Part shown: one piece after another, positions 43,857-52,488 of the stretch | Position numbering within the stretch: position 1 is the stretch's first letter | How the letters are laid out: every line of letters begins with the position of its first letter | NCBI RefSeq assembly: GCF_000633395.1 | Contig: NZ_AYMU01000037.1 | Coordinates: 114,687-178,686, forward strand | From: Pseudomonas sp. PH1b | GTDB taxonomy: Bacteria; Pseudomonadota; Gammaproteobacteria; Pseudomonadales; Pseudomonadaceae | DNA: 64,000 bases | Direction: 5' to 3' | Notes under the pieces: generated by a model | Database searches by the model: none | What the model was told of the DNA's origin: nothing | The model's input: the letters and a program-made list of their open reading frames with translations, nothing else | Translations under genes and position numbers: made by a program

Positions 43857-44639
43857 TCAGATCGCGTTGTGGGTCTTCAGCCAGCCGAGGCCGGCTTCGG
43901 TGGTGGTCAACGGCTTGTACTCGCAGCCGACCCAGCCCTGGTAGCCGATGCGGTCCAGGTGCTCGAAGAGGAAGCGGTAGTTGATTTCACCGGTGCCCGG
44001 CTCGTTGCGCCCGGGGTTGTCCGCCAACTGGATATGGTTGATCTGCTCCAGGTGGTTGGCCATGGTCCGCGCCAGGTCACCTTCCATGACTTGCATGTGA
44101 TAGATGTCGTACTGCAGGTACAGGTTGGCGCTGCCCACCTGTTCGCGGATCGACAGCGCCTGGGCGGTGTTGTTGAGGTAGAAACCGGGAATGTCGCGGG
44201 TGTTGATGGCTTCCATCACCAGCTTGATGCCGACGGCCTGGAGCTTGTCGGCGGCGTACTTGAGGTTGGCGACGAAGGTCTTTTCCACTAGCGCCTGGTC
44301 TGCGCCCTGGGGGCGGATCCCGGCCAGGCAGTTGACCTGGGTGTTGCCCAGCACCTGGGCGTAGGCGATGGCCAGGTCGACCCCGGCCCGGAATTCCTCG
44401 ACCCGGTCGGGCAGGCAGGCGATACCGCGCTCGCCCTTGGCCCAGTCACCGGCCGGCAGGTTGAACAGCACCTGGGTCAGGCCATGGGCGTCGAGCTGGG
44501 TCTTGATCTCGGCGGAACTGAATTCGTAGGGGAACAGGTATTCGACACCGCTGAAACCGGCATCGGCGGCCGCCTTGAAGCGGGCGAGGAAGTCCTGTTC
44601 GGTGAACAGCATGGACAGGTTGGCAGCAAAACGCGGCAT
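43857..44639 (-). CDS. hyi: hydroxypyruvate isomerase
   Basis: 260 residues, TIM-barrel AP-endonuclease-like family (RFAANLSMLFTEQDFLARFKAAADAGFSGVEYLFPYEF, INTRDIPGFYLN, QYDIYHMQVMEGDL, GEINYRFLFEHLDRIGYQGWVGCEYKP). It interconverts hydroxypyruvate and tartronate semialdehyde. Start at the M of MPRFAANLSM. Second gene of the gcl operon. Confidence 0.94.
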   Translation of the reverse strand: MPRFAANLSMLFTEQDFLARFKAAADAGFSGVEYLFPYEFSSAEIKTQLDAHGLTQVLFNLPAGDWAKGERGIACLPDRVEEFRAGVDLAIAYAQVLGNTQVNCLAGIRPQGADQALVEKTFVANLKYAADKLQAVGIKLVMEAINTRDIPGFYLNNTAQALSIREQVGSANLYLQYDIYHMQVMEGDLARTMANHLEQINHIQLADNPGRNEPGTGEINYRFLFEHLDRIGYQGWVGCEYKPLTTTEAGLGWLKTHNAI

Positions 44640-44698
44640 GGTGGTCTCCTGTGGTTCGGTCAAGCCTAGGGCTGGCGCCAGGGGGCGGGCGGCCCGGG

Positions 44699-44722
44699 CG
44701 CAACCTCTGGCGGGAGGTTGCG
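44699..44722. terminator. hairpin between gcl and hyi
   Basis: CGCAACCTC pairs with GAGGTTGCG around a six-base loop, a perfect 9-bp stem without a T-run. In this 117-bp intergenic gap of an otherwise co-directional operon it could attenuate or stabilise the message. Confidence 0.4.
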
Positions 44723-44756
44723 TCCGGTGCCCGGCCGGTGCCAGCGGCCAGGGGTA

Positions 44757-46532
44757 TCAGTCGAGCAGGGAAATTGCGGTCGGGGCGTCGTTGCCCACCA
44801 GCGCCAGGTCTTCGAACTCGTTGACCGCGTTGATTTCGGTGCCCATCGAAATATTGGTCACGCGCTCCAGGATGATCTCCACCACCACCGGTACCTTGAA
44901 GGTCTTGAGCATTTCCTGGGCCTGGCGCAGGGCCGGCTGGATGTCCTTGGGTTCGAATACCCGCAGGGCCTTGCAACCCAGGCCCTCGGCCACCGCGACG
45001 TGGTCGACGCCATAGCCGTTGAGTTCCGGCGCATTGAGGTTGTCGAAGGACAGCTGCACGCAGTAGTCCATCTCGAAGCCGCGCTGGGCCTGGCGGATCA
45101 GCCCCAGGTAGGAGTTGTTCACCACCACGTGGATGTACGGCAGGTTGAACTGCGCGCCCACTGCCAGTTCTTCGATCATGAACTGGAAGTCGTAGTCGCC
45201 GGACAGGGCCACCACCTGGCGGTTCGGGTCGGCCTTGACCACGCCCAGGGCCGCGGGAATGGTCCAGCCCAGGGGGCCGGCCTGGCCGCAGTTGATCCAG
45301 TGGCGTGGCTTGTAGACGTGCAGGAACTGCGCGCCGGCAATCTGCGACAGGCCGATGGTGCTGACGTAGCAGGTGTCCTTGCCGAACACCTGGTTCATCT
45401 CCTCGTAGACCCGTTGCGGCTTGACCGGCACGTTGTCGAAGTGGGTCTTGCGGTGCAGGCTGGCCTTGCGCTGCTGGCAGTCGTTGAGCCAGGCGCTGCG
45501 ATCCTTCAGCTTGCCGGCGGTCTGCCATTCGCGGGCCACTTCCAGCAGCACGGTCAGGGCGCTGCCAGCGTCGGAAACGATACCCAGGTCCGGGGTGAAT
45601 ACCCGGCCGATCTGGGTCGGCTCGATGTCCACGTGGATGAACTTGCGGCCTTCGGTGTAGACGTCCACCGAACCGGTGTGGCGGTTGGCCCAGCGGTTGC
45701 CGATGCCCAGCACCACGTCCGACTTGAGCAGGGTGGCGTTGCCGTAGCGATGGGAGGTCTGCAGGCCGACCATGCCCACCATCTGTGGGTGATCGTCAGG
45801 GATGGTGCCCCAGCCCATCAGGGTCGGGATCACCGGGATGCCGGTCAGCTCGGCGAACTCCACCAGCAGGTCGCTGGCATCGGCGTTGATCACGCCGCCA
45901 CCGGCCACCAGCAACGGGCGCTCGGCCTGATCCAGCAGGGCCAGGGCCTTCTCGGCCTGGATCCGGGTGGCCGAAGGCTTGGCCAGGGGCAGGGGCTGGT
46001 AGGCGTCGATGTCAAATTCGATTTCCGCCATCTGCACGTCGAACGGCAGGTCGATCAGCACCGGGCCAGGACGGCCCGAGCGCATTTCATAAAAGGCTTT
46101 CTGGAAGGCATAGGGCACCTGGCCCGGCTCCAGTACGGTGGTCGCCCACTTGGTCACCGGCTTGACGATGCTGGTGATGTCCACGGCCTGGAAGTCTTCC
46201 TTGTGCAGGCGAGCACGAGGCGCCTGGCCGGTGATGCAGAGAATCGGGATGGAGTCGGCGGAGGCGCTGTACAGGCCGGTGACCATGTCGGTGCCGGCAG
46301 GGCCCGAGGTCCCGATGCACACGCCGATATTGCCGGCCTTGGTGCGGGTGTAGCCCTCGGCCATGTGCGAGGCGCCTTCAACGTGTCGAGCGAGCACGTG
46401 ATCGATGCCGCCGACCTTCTGCAACGCGGAATACAGCGGGTTGATGGCGGCACCCGGGATGCCAAAAGCGGTATCGACCCCTTCGCGGCGCATCACCAGA
46501 ACGGCGGCTTCGATTGCTCTCATTTTGCTCAT
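44757..46532 (-). CDS. gcl: glyoxylate carboligase
   Basis: 591 residues, the normal length. ThDP-enzyme with MRREGVDTAFGIPGAAINPLYSAL, HVEGASHMAEGYTR, GTSGPAGTDMVTGLYSA and the ThDP-Mg motif GDYDFQFMIEELA...NNSYLGLIRQ. The usual catalytic Glu position of the family falls in AINPLY, as in known Gcl enzymes that lack it. It joins two glyoxylate to tartronate semialdehyde and CO2. First gene of the operon. Confidence 0.95.
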   Translation of the reverse strand: MSKMRAIEAAVLVMRREGVDTAFGIPGAAINPLYSALQKVGGIDHVLARHVEGASHMAEGYTRTKAGNIGVCIGTSGPAGTDMVTGLYSASADSIPILCITGQAPRARLHKEDFQAVDITSIVKPVTKWATTVLEPGQVPYAFQKAFYEMRSGRPGPVLIDLPFDVQMAEIEFDIDAYQPLPLAKPSATRIQAEKALALLDQAERPLLVAGGGVINADASDLLVEFAELTGIPVIPTLMGWGTIPDDHPQMVGMVGLQTSHRYGNATLLKSDVVLGIGNRWANRHTGSVDVYTEGRKFIHVDIEPTQIGRVFTPDLGIVSDAGSALTVLLEVAREWQTAGKLKDRSAWLNDCQQRKASLHRKTHFDNVPVKPQRVYEEMNQVFGKDTCYVSTIGLSQIAGAQFLHVYKPRHWINCGQAGPLGWTIPAALGVVKADPNRQVVALSGDYDFQFMIEELAVGAQFNLPYIHVVVNNSYLGLIRQAQRGFEMDYCVQLSFDNLNAPELNGYGVDHVAVAEGLGCKALRVFEPKDIQPALRQAQEMLKTFKVPVVVEIILERVTNISMGTEINAVNEFEDLALVGNDAPTAISLLD

Positions 46533-46558
46533 GGTTTTGTGCCTCTTACGTTTTGTAA

Positions 46559-46568
46559 TTGTATACAA
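46559..46568. promoter_or_regulatory. TTGTATACAA palindrome, gcl-proximal copy
   Basis: A perfect 10-bp palindrome 27 bp upstream of the gcl start codon, identical to a second copy 130 bp away. Its form is that of a GntR-family (FCD-type) operator. In P. putida the gcl pathway is repressed by the regulator GclR; whether this is its site is inference. Confidence 0.5.
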
Positions 46569-46697
46569 GTGGCTTTCCGCAAAGTGTATTCACGGCGGGT
46601 GGCGCAGGTCAATCCATTTTCTTGAGCTACAGTGGCTTTCACCAAGACCCCGATAAACCGGCGTCCTTTTGTCGCAGGGACTGCCTTTCGCGAATTA

Positions 46698-46707
46698 TTG
46701 TATACAA
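46698..46707. promoter_or_regulatory. TTGTATACAA palindrome, glcG-proximal copy
   Basis: Second identical palindrome, in the AT-rich middle of the 268-bp divergent gap, 94 bp before the GlcG/HbpS-type gene. The two copies are 139 bp apart start to start, suitable for joint control of both divergent transcripts, possibly with looping. Confidence 0.5.
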
Positions 46708-46800
46708 AAAATAAATTCATTGTGTTCTATTTGTTGTATCGGACTTCTCCTACAAGAAGCTTCCCCAGGCTTTCTCAATAACAAGATAAGGACGGCACCC

Positions 46801-47241
46801 ATGAGCGCTTTAACCTTGAAAGTCGCAGTCAACCTGGCCAACCAGGCCATCAGTGCAGGGCGCAAGATCAGTGCGGCTCCGTTGACCATCGCAGTACTGG
46901 ATGCCGGCGGGCACCTGGTGACCCTGCAACGGGAAGATGGCGCCAGCCTGCTGCGGCCGCAGATCGCCATCGGCAAGGCCTGGGGCGCGGTTGCCCTGGG
47001 CAAGGGCTCGCGCCTGCTGGCCCTGGATGCACAGCAGCGTCCGGCGTTCATCGGTGCGTTGAACGGTCTGGGGCAGGGCAGCGTGGTGCCGGCGCCGGGC
47101 GGGGTATTGATTCGGGATCAGGCGGGGCTGGTGATCGGGGCGATCGGCATCAGCGGGGATACGTCGGACATTGATGAACAGTGCGCCATCAGCGCTATCG
47201 AGGCCCAGGGCCTGAAGGCCGACGCCGGCGTCGCTGCCTGA
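46801..47241 (+). CDS. GlcG/HbpS family protein
   Basis: 146 residues. Family core: LTIAVLDAGGHLVTLQREDGASLLRPQIAIGKAWGAVALGKGSR and the C-terminal GGVLIRDQAGLVIGAIGISGDTSDIDEQCA. The family includes GlcG of glycolate loci and heme-binding HbpS. Divergent from gcl with shared control sites, so a role in glycolate/glyoxylate metabolism is likely, but its activity is not known. Confidence 0.85.
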   Translation: MSALTLKVAVNLANQAISAGRKISAAPLTIAVLDAGGHLVTLQREDGASLLRPQIAIGKAWGAVALGKGSRLLALDAQQRPAFIGALNGLGQGSVVPAPGGVLIRDQAGLVIGAIGISGDTSDIDEQCAISAIEAQGLKADAGVAA

Positions 47242-47386
47242 CCCGGCACGGGCGGCCAAGGCTCGGGCGACACCCGCTCAACAAGGCTCGAAGGGGCTTT
47301 GGGGGCAGGGCGTTCGCCACGAGCGCTGCGCAGGTTCGCCGCCTGCGCCAGTGGTCAATCGAAGGAAGGCCGGAGTGGCCCGGTTC

Positions 47387-47995
47387 TCAGCGGTCCGGCT
47401 CACAGCCCTTGAGCACCAGGCGGATGATGGTCTGCGCGGCGGCCTCGTAGTCGTCTTCGTCGAGCTTGGTCTTGCCGGTGACCACCGAGATCTGCCAGTC
47501 GAAGTCGGCGTAGGTCTGGGTCGCGGCCCAGATGCTGAACATCAGGTGGTTGGGGTCGAGCGGGGCGATCTGCCCGCGGTCGATCCAGGTCTGGATGCAT
47601 TCGATATTGTGCTTGGCCTGGGCGTTGAGCTGTTCCACCTGGTCCGGGCTCAGGTGCGGGGCGCCGTGCATGATCTCGCTGGCGAATACCTTGGAGGCGA
47701 ACGGCAGGTCGCGGGAGATGCGGATCTTCGAGCGAATGTAGCCGCTGAGCACTTCGCTGGGCACACCGTCGGCATTGAACGGGGTGGAGGCCTGGAGAAT
47801 CGGCTCGATGATGCTTTCCAGCACCTCGCGGTAGAGGTTTTCCTTGGACTTGAAGTAGTAGTAGACGTTGGGCTTGGGCAACCCGGCCTTGGCGGCGATG
47901 TCGCTGGTCTTGGTCGCCGCAAAGCCCTTGTCGGCAAACTCTTCACTGGCGGCCCGCAGGATCAGTTCTTTATTGCGCTCGCGGATGGTGCTCAT
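47387..47995 (-). CDS. TetR family regulator (RutR/YcdC-like)
   Basis: 203 residues. HTH in FAATKTSDIAAKAGLPKPNVYYYFKSKENLYREVL and a YcdC-type C-terminal domain. It is divergent from the RND operon (274-bp gap) and convergent with the GlcG-like gene. RutR-type regulators respond to pyrimidines or purines and the gcl pathway handles purine-derived glyoxylate, so either neighbour could be the target. Confidence 0.85.
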   Translation of the reverse strand: MSTIRERNKELILRAASEEFADKGFAATKTSDIAAKAGLPKPNVYYYFKSKENLYREVLESIIEPILQASTPFNADGVPSEVLSGYIRSKIRISRDLPFASKVFASEIMHGAPHLSPDQVEQLNAQAKHNIECIQTWIDRGQIAPLDPNHLMFSIWAATQTYADFDWQISVVTGKTKLDEDDYEAAAQTIIRLVLKGCEPDR

Positions 47996-48067
47996 AAACC
48001 AGAGGATTCCTTGCCTGTTCGGGCGGTTGCGCATGGTAGCACCGGCGTTGCGCGGGGCTCAAGAATG

Positions 48068-48082
48068 CCGGGGCAGCCCCGG
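48068..48082. terminator. short perfect GC hairpin in TetR/RND gap
   Basis: CCGGGG-CAG-CCCCGG, a 6-bp stem with a 3-base loop, 72 bp upstream of the TetR gene in the divergent region. It could be an operator-like palindrome or an RNA hairpin; nothing more can be said. Confidence 0.25.
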
Positions 48083-48269
48083 TTTGCCTGCACTTCGGCG
48101 CATTTGCCTGTCACCGAGCTGAACAACAATGCAACGTCTTCAGCGGTGTAAAAGGCGGCTGCTAGAGTTCAAGACACTGCTCGGGTCGCTGGCCTGTGGA
48201 GCCCTCGCGGCAATGGGCTCGGTTCGCCATTCACCAGGGTTCAATCAGGCTTGGATCGGGTGCTGAGTC

Positions 48270-49397
48270 GTGAACAAGAACAGGCGAAGCAACACCACTC
48301 TGCTCATCACCGCTCTGATACTTCTGGCGCTGGCCGGCGGTCTCTGGTTCTTCCTGTCCGCCTCACGGCATCCGGCCAAGGCTCCGTCCTCCGCCGAACC
48401 GGTGGTGGCGGTGGCGGTGCAGTTGCAGGATGTGCCGGTGTATATCGATGCCCTGGGCACGGTGACCCCCACCCGCAGTGTGACGGTGATCACTCAGGTC
48501 GACGGCATCCTGGCCAGCGTCGAATTCAATGAAGGTCAACAGGTGCACAAGGGCCAGGTGATCGCGCGGATCGACGATCGTACGCTCAAGGCGCAACTGG
48601 CCCAGGCCCGGGGCGTGCTCGCCCATGACCAGGCGCTGCTGGACAACGCGCGGCGCGACCTGGCCCGTTATCGCGAGCTGATCAAGGCCGGCTCGGTCAG
48701 CCAGCAGACCCTGGATACCCAGGTGTCGACGGTGCAGCAACAGGCGGGAACCGTGGCCGCCGACCAGGGCAGTGTGCAGAACCTCGAAGTGCAATTGAGC
48801 TACTGCACCATCACCTCCCCGGTGGAGGGCGTGGCCGGCCTGCGCCTGGTGGACCCAGGCAACTACGTGAGCTCCAGCAGTACCACCGGGATCGTGGTGA
48901 TTACCCAGATGGAGCCGGCCAACGTGGTGTTCGCGGTGCCCGAGGATGACCTCGGGACGATCAGCCAGGCTGTGGCCAGGGGGCCGGTACCGGTGCTGGC
49001 CTACGACCGCAACAAGCACGATCTGCTGGCCACCGGCAGCCTGTTGGCGCTGGACAACCAGGTCAACACCAGCACCGGGACCATCAACGTCAAGGCGCGC
49101 TTCGATGGCGCGGGCCGGCGCCTGTTCCCCAATCAGTTCGTCAACGCCAGGCTCAAGGCCGACACCCTGGCTCAGGTGCCGGTGGTGCCGACCCGGGCGA
49201 TCCAGCATGGCAGCCAGGGTGATTTCGTGTTTGTCGTGGCCGGGAGCAAGGCCAGCCTGCGCCACATCAAGGCCGGTCCCGCCAGTGGCGATGTCACCGC
49301 GATCCTCGATTCCGGGCTCAAGGCCGGCGAGCAGGTGATCACCGAGGGGGCGGACAAGCTCGATGACGGTTCGGCGGTAAAGGTCGTCGCCCAATAA
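48270..49397 (+). CDS. muxA: RND efflux periplasmic adaptor (MuxA/MdtA type)
   Basis: 375 residues, GTG start. Membrane anchor (TLLITALILLALAGGLWFFL), paired lipoyl and coiled-coil hairpin domains (VTPTRSVTVITQVDGILASVEFNEGQQVHKGQVIARID, LRLVDPGNYVSSSSTTGIVVITQMEPANVVFAVPEDDL). With two RND pumps downstream this matches the MuxABC-OpmB/MdtABC arrangement. No lipobox, unlike MexA. Confidence 0.9.
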   Translation: MNKNRRSNTTLLITALILLALAGGLWFFLSASRHPAKAPSSAEPVVAVAVQLQDVPVYIDALGTVTPTRSVTVITQVDGILASVEFNEGQQVHKGQVIARIDDRTLKAQLAQARGVLAHDQALLDNARRDLARYRELIKAGSVSQQTLDTQVSTVQQQAGTVAADQGSVQNLEVQLSYCTITSPVEGVAGLRLVDPGNYVSSSSTTGIVVITQMEPANVVFAVPEDDLGTISQAVARGPVPVLAYDRNKHDLLATGSLLALDNQVNTSTGTINVKARFDGAGRRLFPNQFVNARLKADTLAQVPVVPTRAIQHGSQGDFVFVVAGSKASLRHIKAGPASGDVTAILDSGLKAGEQVITEGADKLDDGSAVKVVAQ

Positions 49398-49407
49398 GGA
49401 GCCGCCG

Positions 49408-52400
49408 ATGAACGTCTCGCGTCCCTTTATCCAGCGCCCGGTGGCCACCACCTTGCTGATGGTGGCCGTGCTGTTGCTGGGGATGCTCGGTTATCACCTG
49501 TTGTCGGTGTCGGCCCTGCCCGAGGTGGATTACCCGACCATCCAGGTCTACACCCAGTACCCGGGGGCAAGCCCGGAGGTGATCAGTTCCTCGATCACCG
49601 CGCCCCTGGAGCGCCAGCTCGGCGAGATGCCGGGGCTCAAGTCCATGGGCTCCAGCAGTTCCAATGGTGCCTCGGTGGTGACCCTGCAGTTCGATCTGGC
49701 CCTGTCCCTGGATGTGGCAGAACAGGAGGTGCAGGCGGCGATCAATGCGGCCGGGACCTTCCTGCCGAGCAACCTGCCGTACCCGCCGGTGTACAGCAAG
49801 GTCAACCCGGCGGATGCGCCAGTGCTGACCCTGTCCCTGACCTCCGACGTGCTGCCCCTGACCAAGGTCGAGGACCTGGCGGACACCCGCCTGGCGCAGA
49901 AAATCTCGCAGATCTCCGGGGTCGGCCTGGTGACCATCAGCGGTGGCCAGCGCCCGGCCGTGCGGGTCGAGGCCAACACTTCGGCGTTGAACAATCTCGG
50001 CCTGTCCCTGGATGACCTGCGCACGTTGCTGGGCACGGCCAACGTCAACCAGGCCAAGGGCAATATCGACGGCCGCTACCAGGCGTACTCCATTGGTGCC
50101 AACGATCAGCTGCAGTCGGCGGACGAGTACCGTGACCTGGTGATCGCCTACAAGAATGGCGCGCCGATTCGCCTGGCGCAGATCGCCAGTTCGGTGCAGG
50201 GGCCGGAGAACCCGCGCCAGGCGGCCTGGACCAACAGCACCCCGTCGATCGTCCTGAACATCCAGCGCCAGCCCGGGGCCAATGTCATCGAGGTGGTGGA
50301 CCGGGTCCAGCAACTGCTGCCCAAGCTGCGGGCCAGCCTGCCGGGCACCCTCAAGGTCGAGGTGCTCACCGATCGGACCCAGACCATTCGTGCCTCGGTG
50401 GTGGATGTGCAGTTCGAGCTGGCGGTGGCGGTGCTGCTGGTGGTGCTGGTGATCTTCCTGTTCCTGCGCAACGTTGCGGCCACAGTGATCCCGGCAGTGA
50501 CCGTACCCCTGACCCTGGTGGGCACCCTGGCGGTGGCCTATGCCCTGGGATTTTCCCTGAACAATTTGACCTTGATGGCGCTCACCATCGCCATCGGTTT
50601 TGTGGTCGACGACGCCATCGTCATGATCGAGAACATCACCCGTTACCTCGAGGCCGGTGATCCGCCGTTGCAGGCGGCGCTCAAGGGGGCCGAGCAGATC
50701 GGCTTCACCATCATCTCGCTGTCGGTGGCGCTGATCGCGGTGATGATCCCGCTGCTGTTCATGGGCGATGTGGTGGGGCGGCTGTTTCGCGAGTTCGCCA
50801 TGACCGTGGCGGTGACCATCGTGATTTCGGCGCTGATTTCCCTGACCCTGACCCCGATGATGTGCGCGCGCATGCTCAAGCACCGCCAGGGCGAGCGCCG
50901 GGCGGATTTTTTTGACCGCGTCAACCAGCACTATGTGCGCGGCCTGGACTGGGTGCTGGCCCATCGCACCCTGACCCTGCTTTCGGTGGTGCTGACCGCG
51001 GTGCTGACGCTGTTGACCCTGGTGCTGATGCCCAAGGGCTTTTTTCCCGAACAGGACACCGGGCTGATCCAGGGGATTTCCCAGGCCGCGCCGAGCATTT
51101 CCTTCCAGCAGATGCAGGAACAGCAGCAGCGCCTGGCGGCGCGAATCCTCAAGGATCCGGCGGTGCAGAGCCTGTCGTCGTTCGTCGGCATCGACCAGAC
51201 CAACCCGACCTTGAACCAGGGCAACCTGCTGATCAACCTCAAGCCTCGGAATCAGCGCGACAGCAGCGCGGCAGTGATCCGCCGGCTGGCCGATGGCAAT
51301 GCCGACGACGCCGGCATCCGCCTGTACCTGCACGGGGTCCAGGACCTGACCCTGGATGCCACCGTCTCCACCACCAGCTATCGCTTGGGCCTGCAGGCCA
51401 CCGACGCGGACCTGCTGGAGCAGTGGACCGGCAAGATGCTTGTCGCGCTGAAGCAGGACCCGATGTTCAGCGACGTGCAAAGCCAGGCCATGCAGTTCGG
51501 CAACCAGATCCAGCTGAACATCGACCGCGCCACCGCCTCGCGCCTGGGCGTGACGCCCCAGGCCATCGACGATGTGCTCTACGACGCCTTCGGCCAGCGC
51601 CAGGTGTCGACCCTCTACACCCAGCTCAACCAGTACCACGTGGTCATGGCCACCGACCGCCCGTCGCGCAACCTGGCGGACCTGCTGACCGGCCTCTATG
51701 TGAACATTCCCGGCGGCGGGGTGGCTCCGCTGTCGAGCATGATCACTCAGCAGGTGCAGCGTGCGCCCCTGACCATCAACCGCCTGGGGCAGTTTCCCTA
51801 TGCCGATGTCTCGTTCAACCTGGCCTCCGGCCAGACCCTGGGCGCGGCGGTGAACCGACTGCGGCAGATCGAAGCCCAGGTGGGCTTGCCGGCCTCGGTG
51901 CAAGCCTCGCTGGAAGGCGCGGCGGCGACCTTCGAAGCGTCGCTGTCGAACCAGGTGTTCCTGGTGCTGGCAGCGATCGTCGTGGTCTACCTGATGCTGG
52001 GGATCCTCTACGAGAGCTTCGTGCACCCGGTGAGCATCCTCTCGACCCTGCTCTCGGCAGCCCTGGGCGCGTTGCTGGCGCTGCTGATCACCGGCACCCA
52101 GTTCGACATCATCGGCCTGATCGGCATCGTGCTACTGATCGGTATCGTCATGAAGAACGGCATCATGATGGTGGACTTCGCCCTGGAGCTGGAGCGCAAG
52201 GGTGGCCTCACGCCCCAGGCGGCGATTCGCCAGGCGGCGGAACTGCGCTTCCGGCCGATCCTGATGACCAGCATGGCCTCGCTGTTTGGTGCGGTGCCCC
52301 TGGCGCTGGGCACCGGGATCGGCTCGGAGCTGCGGCATCCCCTGGGGATCGCAATCATTGGCGGCTTGCTCCTGAGCCAACTGCTGACGCTGTTTTCCAC

Positions 52401-52488
52401 GCCGGTGATCTTCCTGGCCATGCACGGCCTGGGGCAGCGTTTGAAGGGGCGGCGCACGGGCGGGCAGGGGAACGGCGATGAACCTTAG
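49408..52488 (+). CDS. muxB: RND efflux inner-membrane pump (MuxB/MdtB type)
   Basis: 1026 residues, 12 membrane helices and two large periplasmic loops. N terminus FIQRPVATTLLMVAVLLLG; the proton-relay region with two Asp residues (IGFVVDDAIVMIENITRYLE) is intact; ends in VLLIGIVMKNGIMMVDFALELERKGG and LFSTPVIFLAM. In MdtBC-like pumps two different subunits form the trimer. Overlaps muxC by 11 bp. Confidence 0.94.
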   Translation: MNVSRPFIQRPVATTLLMVAVLLLGMLGYHLLSVSALPEVDYPTIQVYTQYPGASPEVISSSITAPLERQLGEMPGLKSMGSSSSNGASVVTLQFDLALSLDVAEQEVQAAINAAGTFLPSNLPYPPVYSKVNPADAPVLTLSLTSDVLPLTKVEDLADTRLAQKISQISGVGLVTISGGQRPAVRVEANTSALNNLGLSLDDLRTLLGTANVNQAKGNIDGRYQAYSIGANDQLQSADEYRDLVIAYKNGAPIRLAQIASSVQGPENPRQAAWTNSTPSIVLNIQRQPGANVIEVVDRVQQLLPKLRASLPGTLKVEVLTDRTQTIRASVVDVQFELAVAVLLVVLVIFLFLRNVAATVIPAVTVPLTLVGTLAVAYALGFSLNNLTLMALTIAIGFVVDDAIVMIENITRYLEAGDPPLQAALKGAEQIGFTIISLSVALIAVMIPLLFMGDVVGRLFREFAMTVAVTIVISALISLTLTPMMCARMLKHRQGERRADFFDRVNQHYVRGLDWVLAHRTLTLLSVVLTAVLTLLTLVLMPKGFFPEQDTGLIQGISQAAPSISFQQMQEQQQRLAARILKDPAVQSLSSFVGIDQTNPTLNQGNLLINLKPRNQRDSSAAVIRRLADGNADDAGIRLYLHGVQDLTLDATVSTTSYRLGLQATDADLLEQWTGKMLVALKQDPMFSDVQSQAMQFGNQIQLNIDRATASRLGVTPQAIDDVLYDAFGQRQVSTLYTQLNQYHVVMATDRPSRNLADLLTGLYVNIPGGGVAPLSSMITQQVQRAPLTINRLGQFPYADVSFNLASGQTLGAAVNRLRQIEAQVGLPASVQASLEGAAATFEASLSNQVFLVLAAIVVVYLMLGILYESFVHPVSILSTLLSAALGALLALLITGTQFDIIGLIGIVLLIGIVMKNGIMMVDFALELERKGGLTPQAAIRQAAELRFRPILMTSMASLFGAVPLALGTGIGSELRHPLGIAIIGGLLLSQLLTLFSTPVIFLAMHGLGQRLKGRRTGGQGNGDEP

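Noticed and set aside
44446..45528. Long - strand frame overlapping hyi and gcl
   Set aside because: Gly/Arg/Pro-rich shadow of the gcl and hyi coding frames.
49339..52026. 895-codon antisense frame across muxB
   Set aside because: A shadow of the muxB coding sequence; His/Gln-rich composition and no domain recognised.
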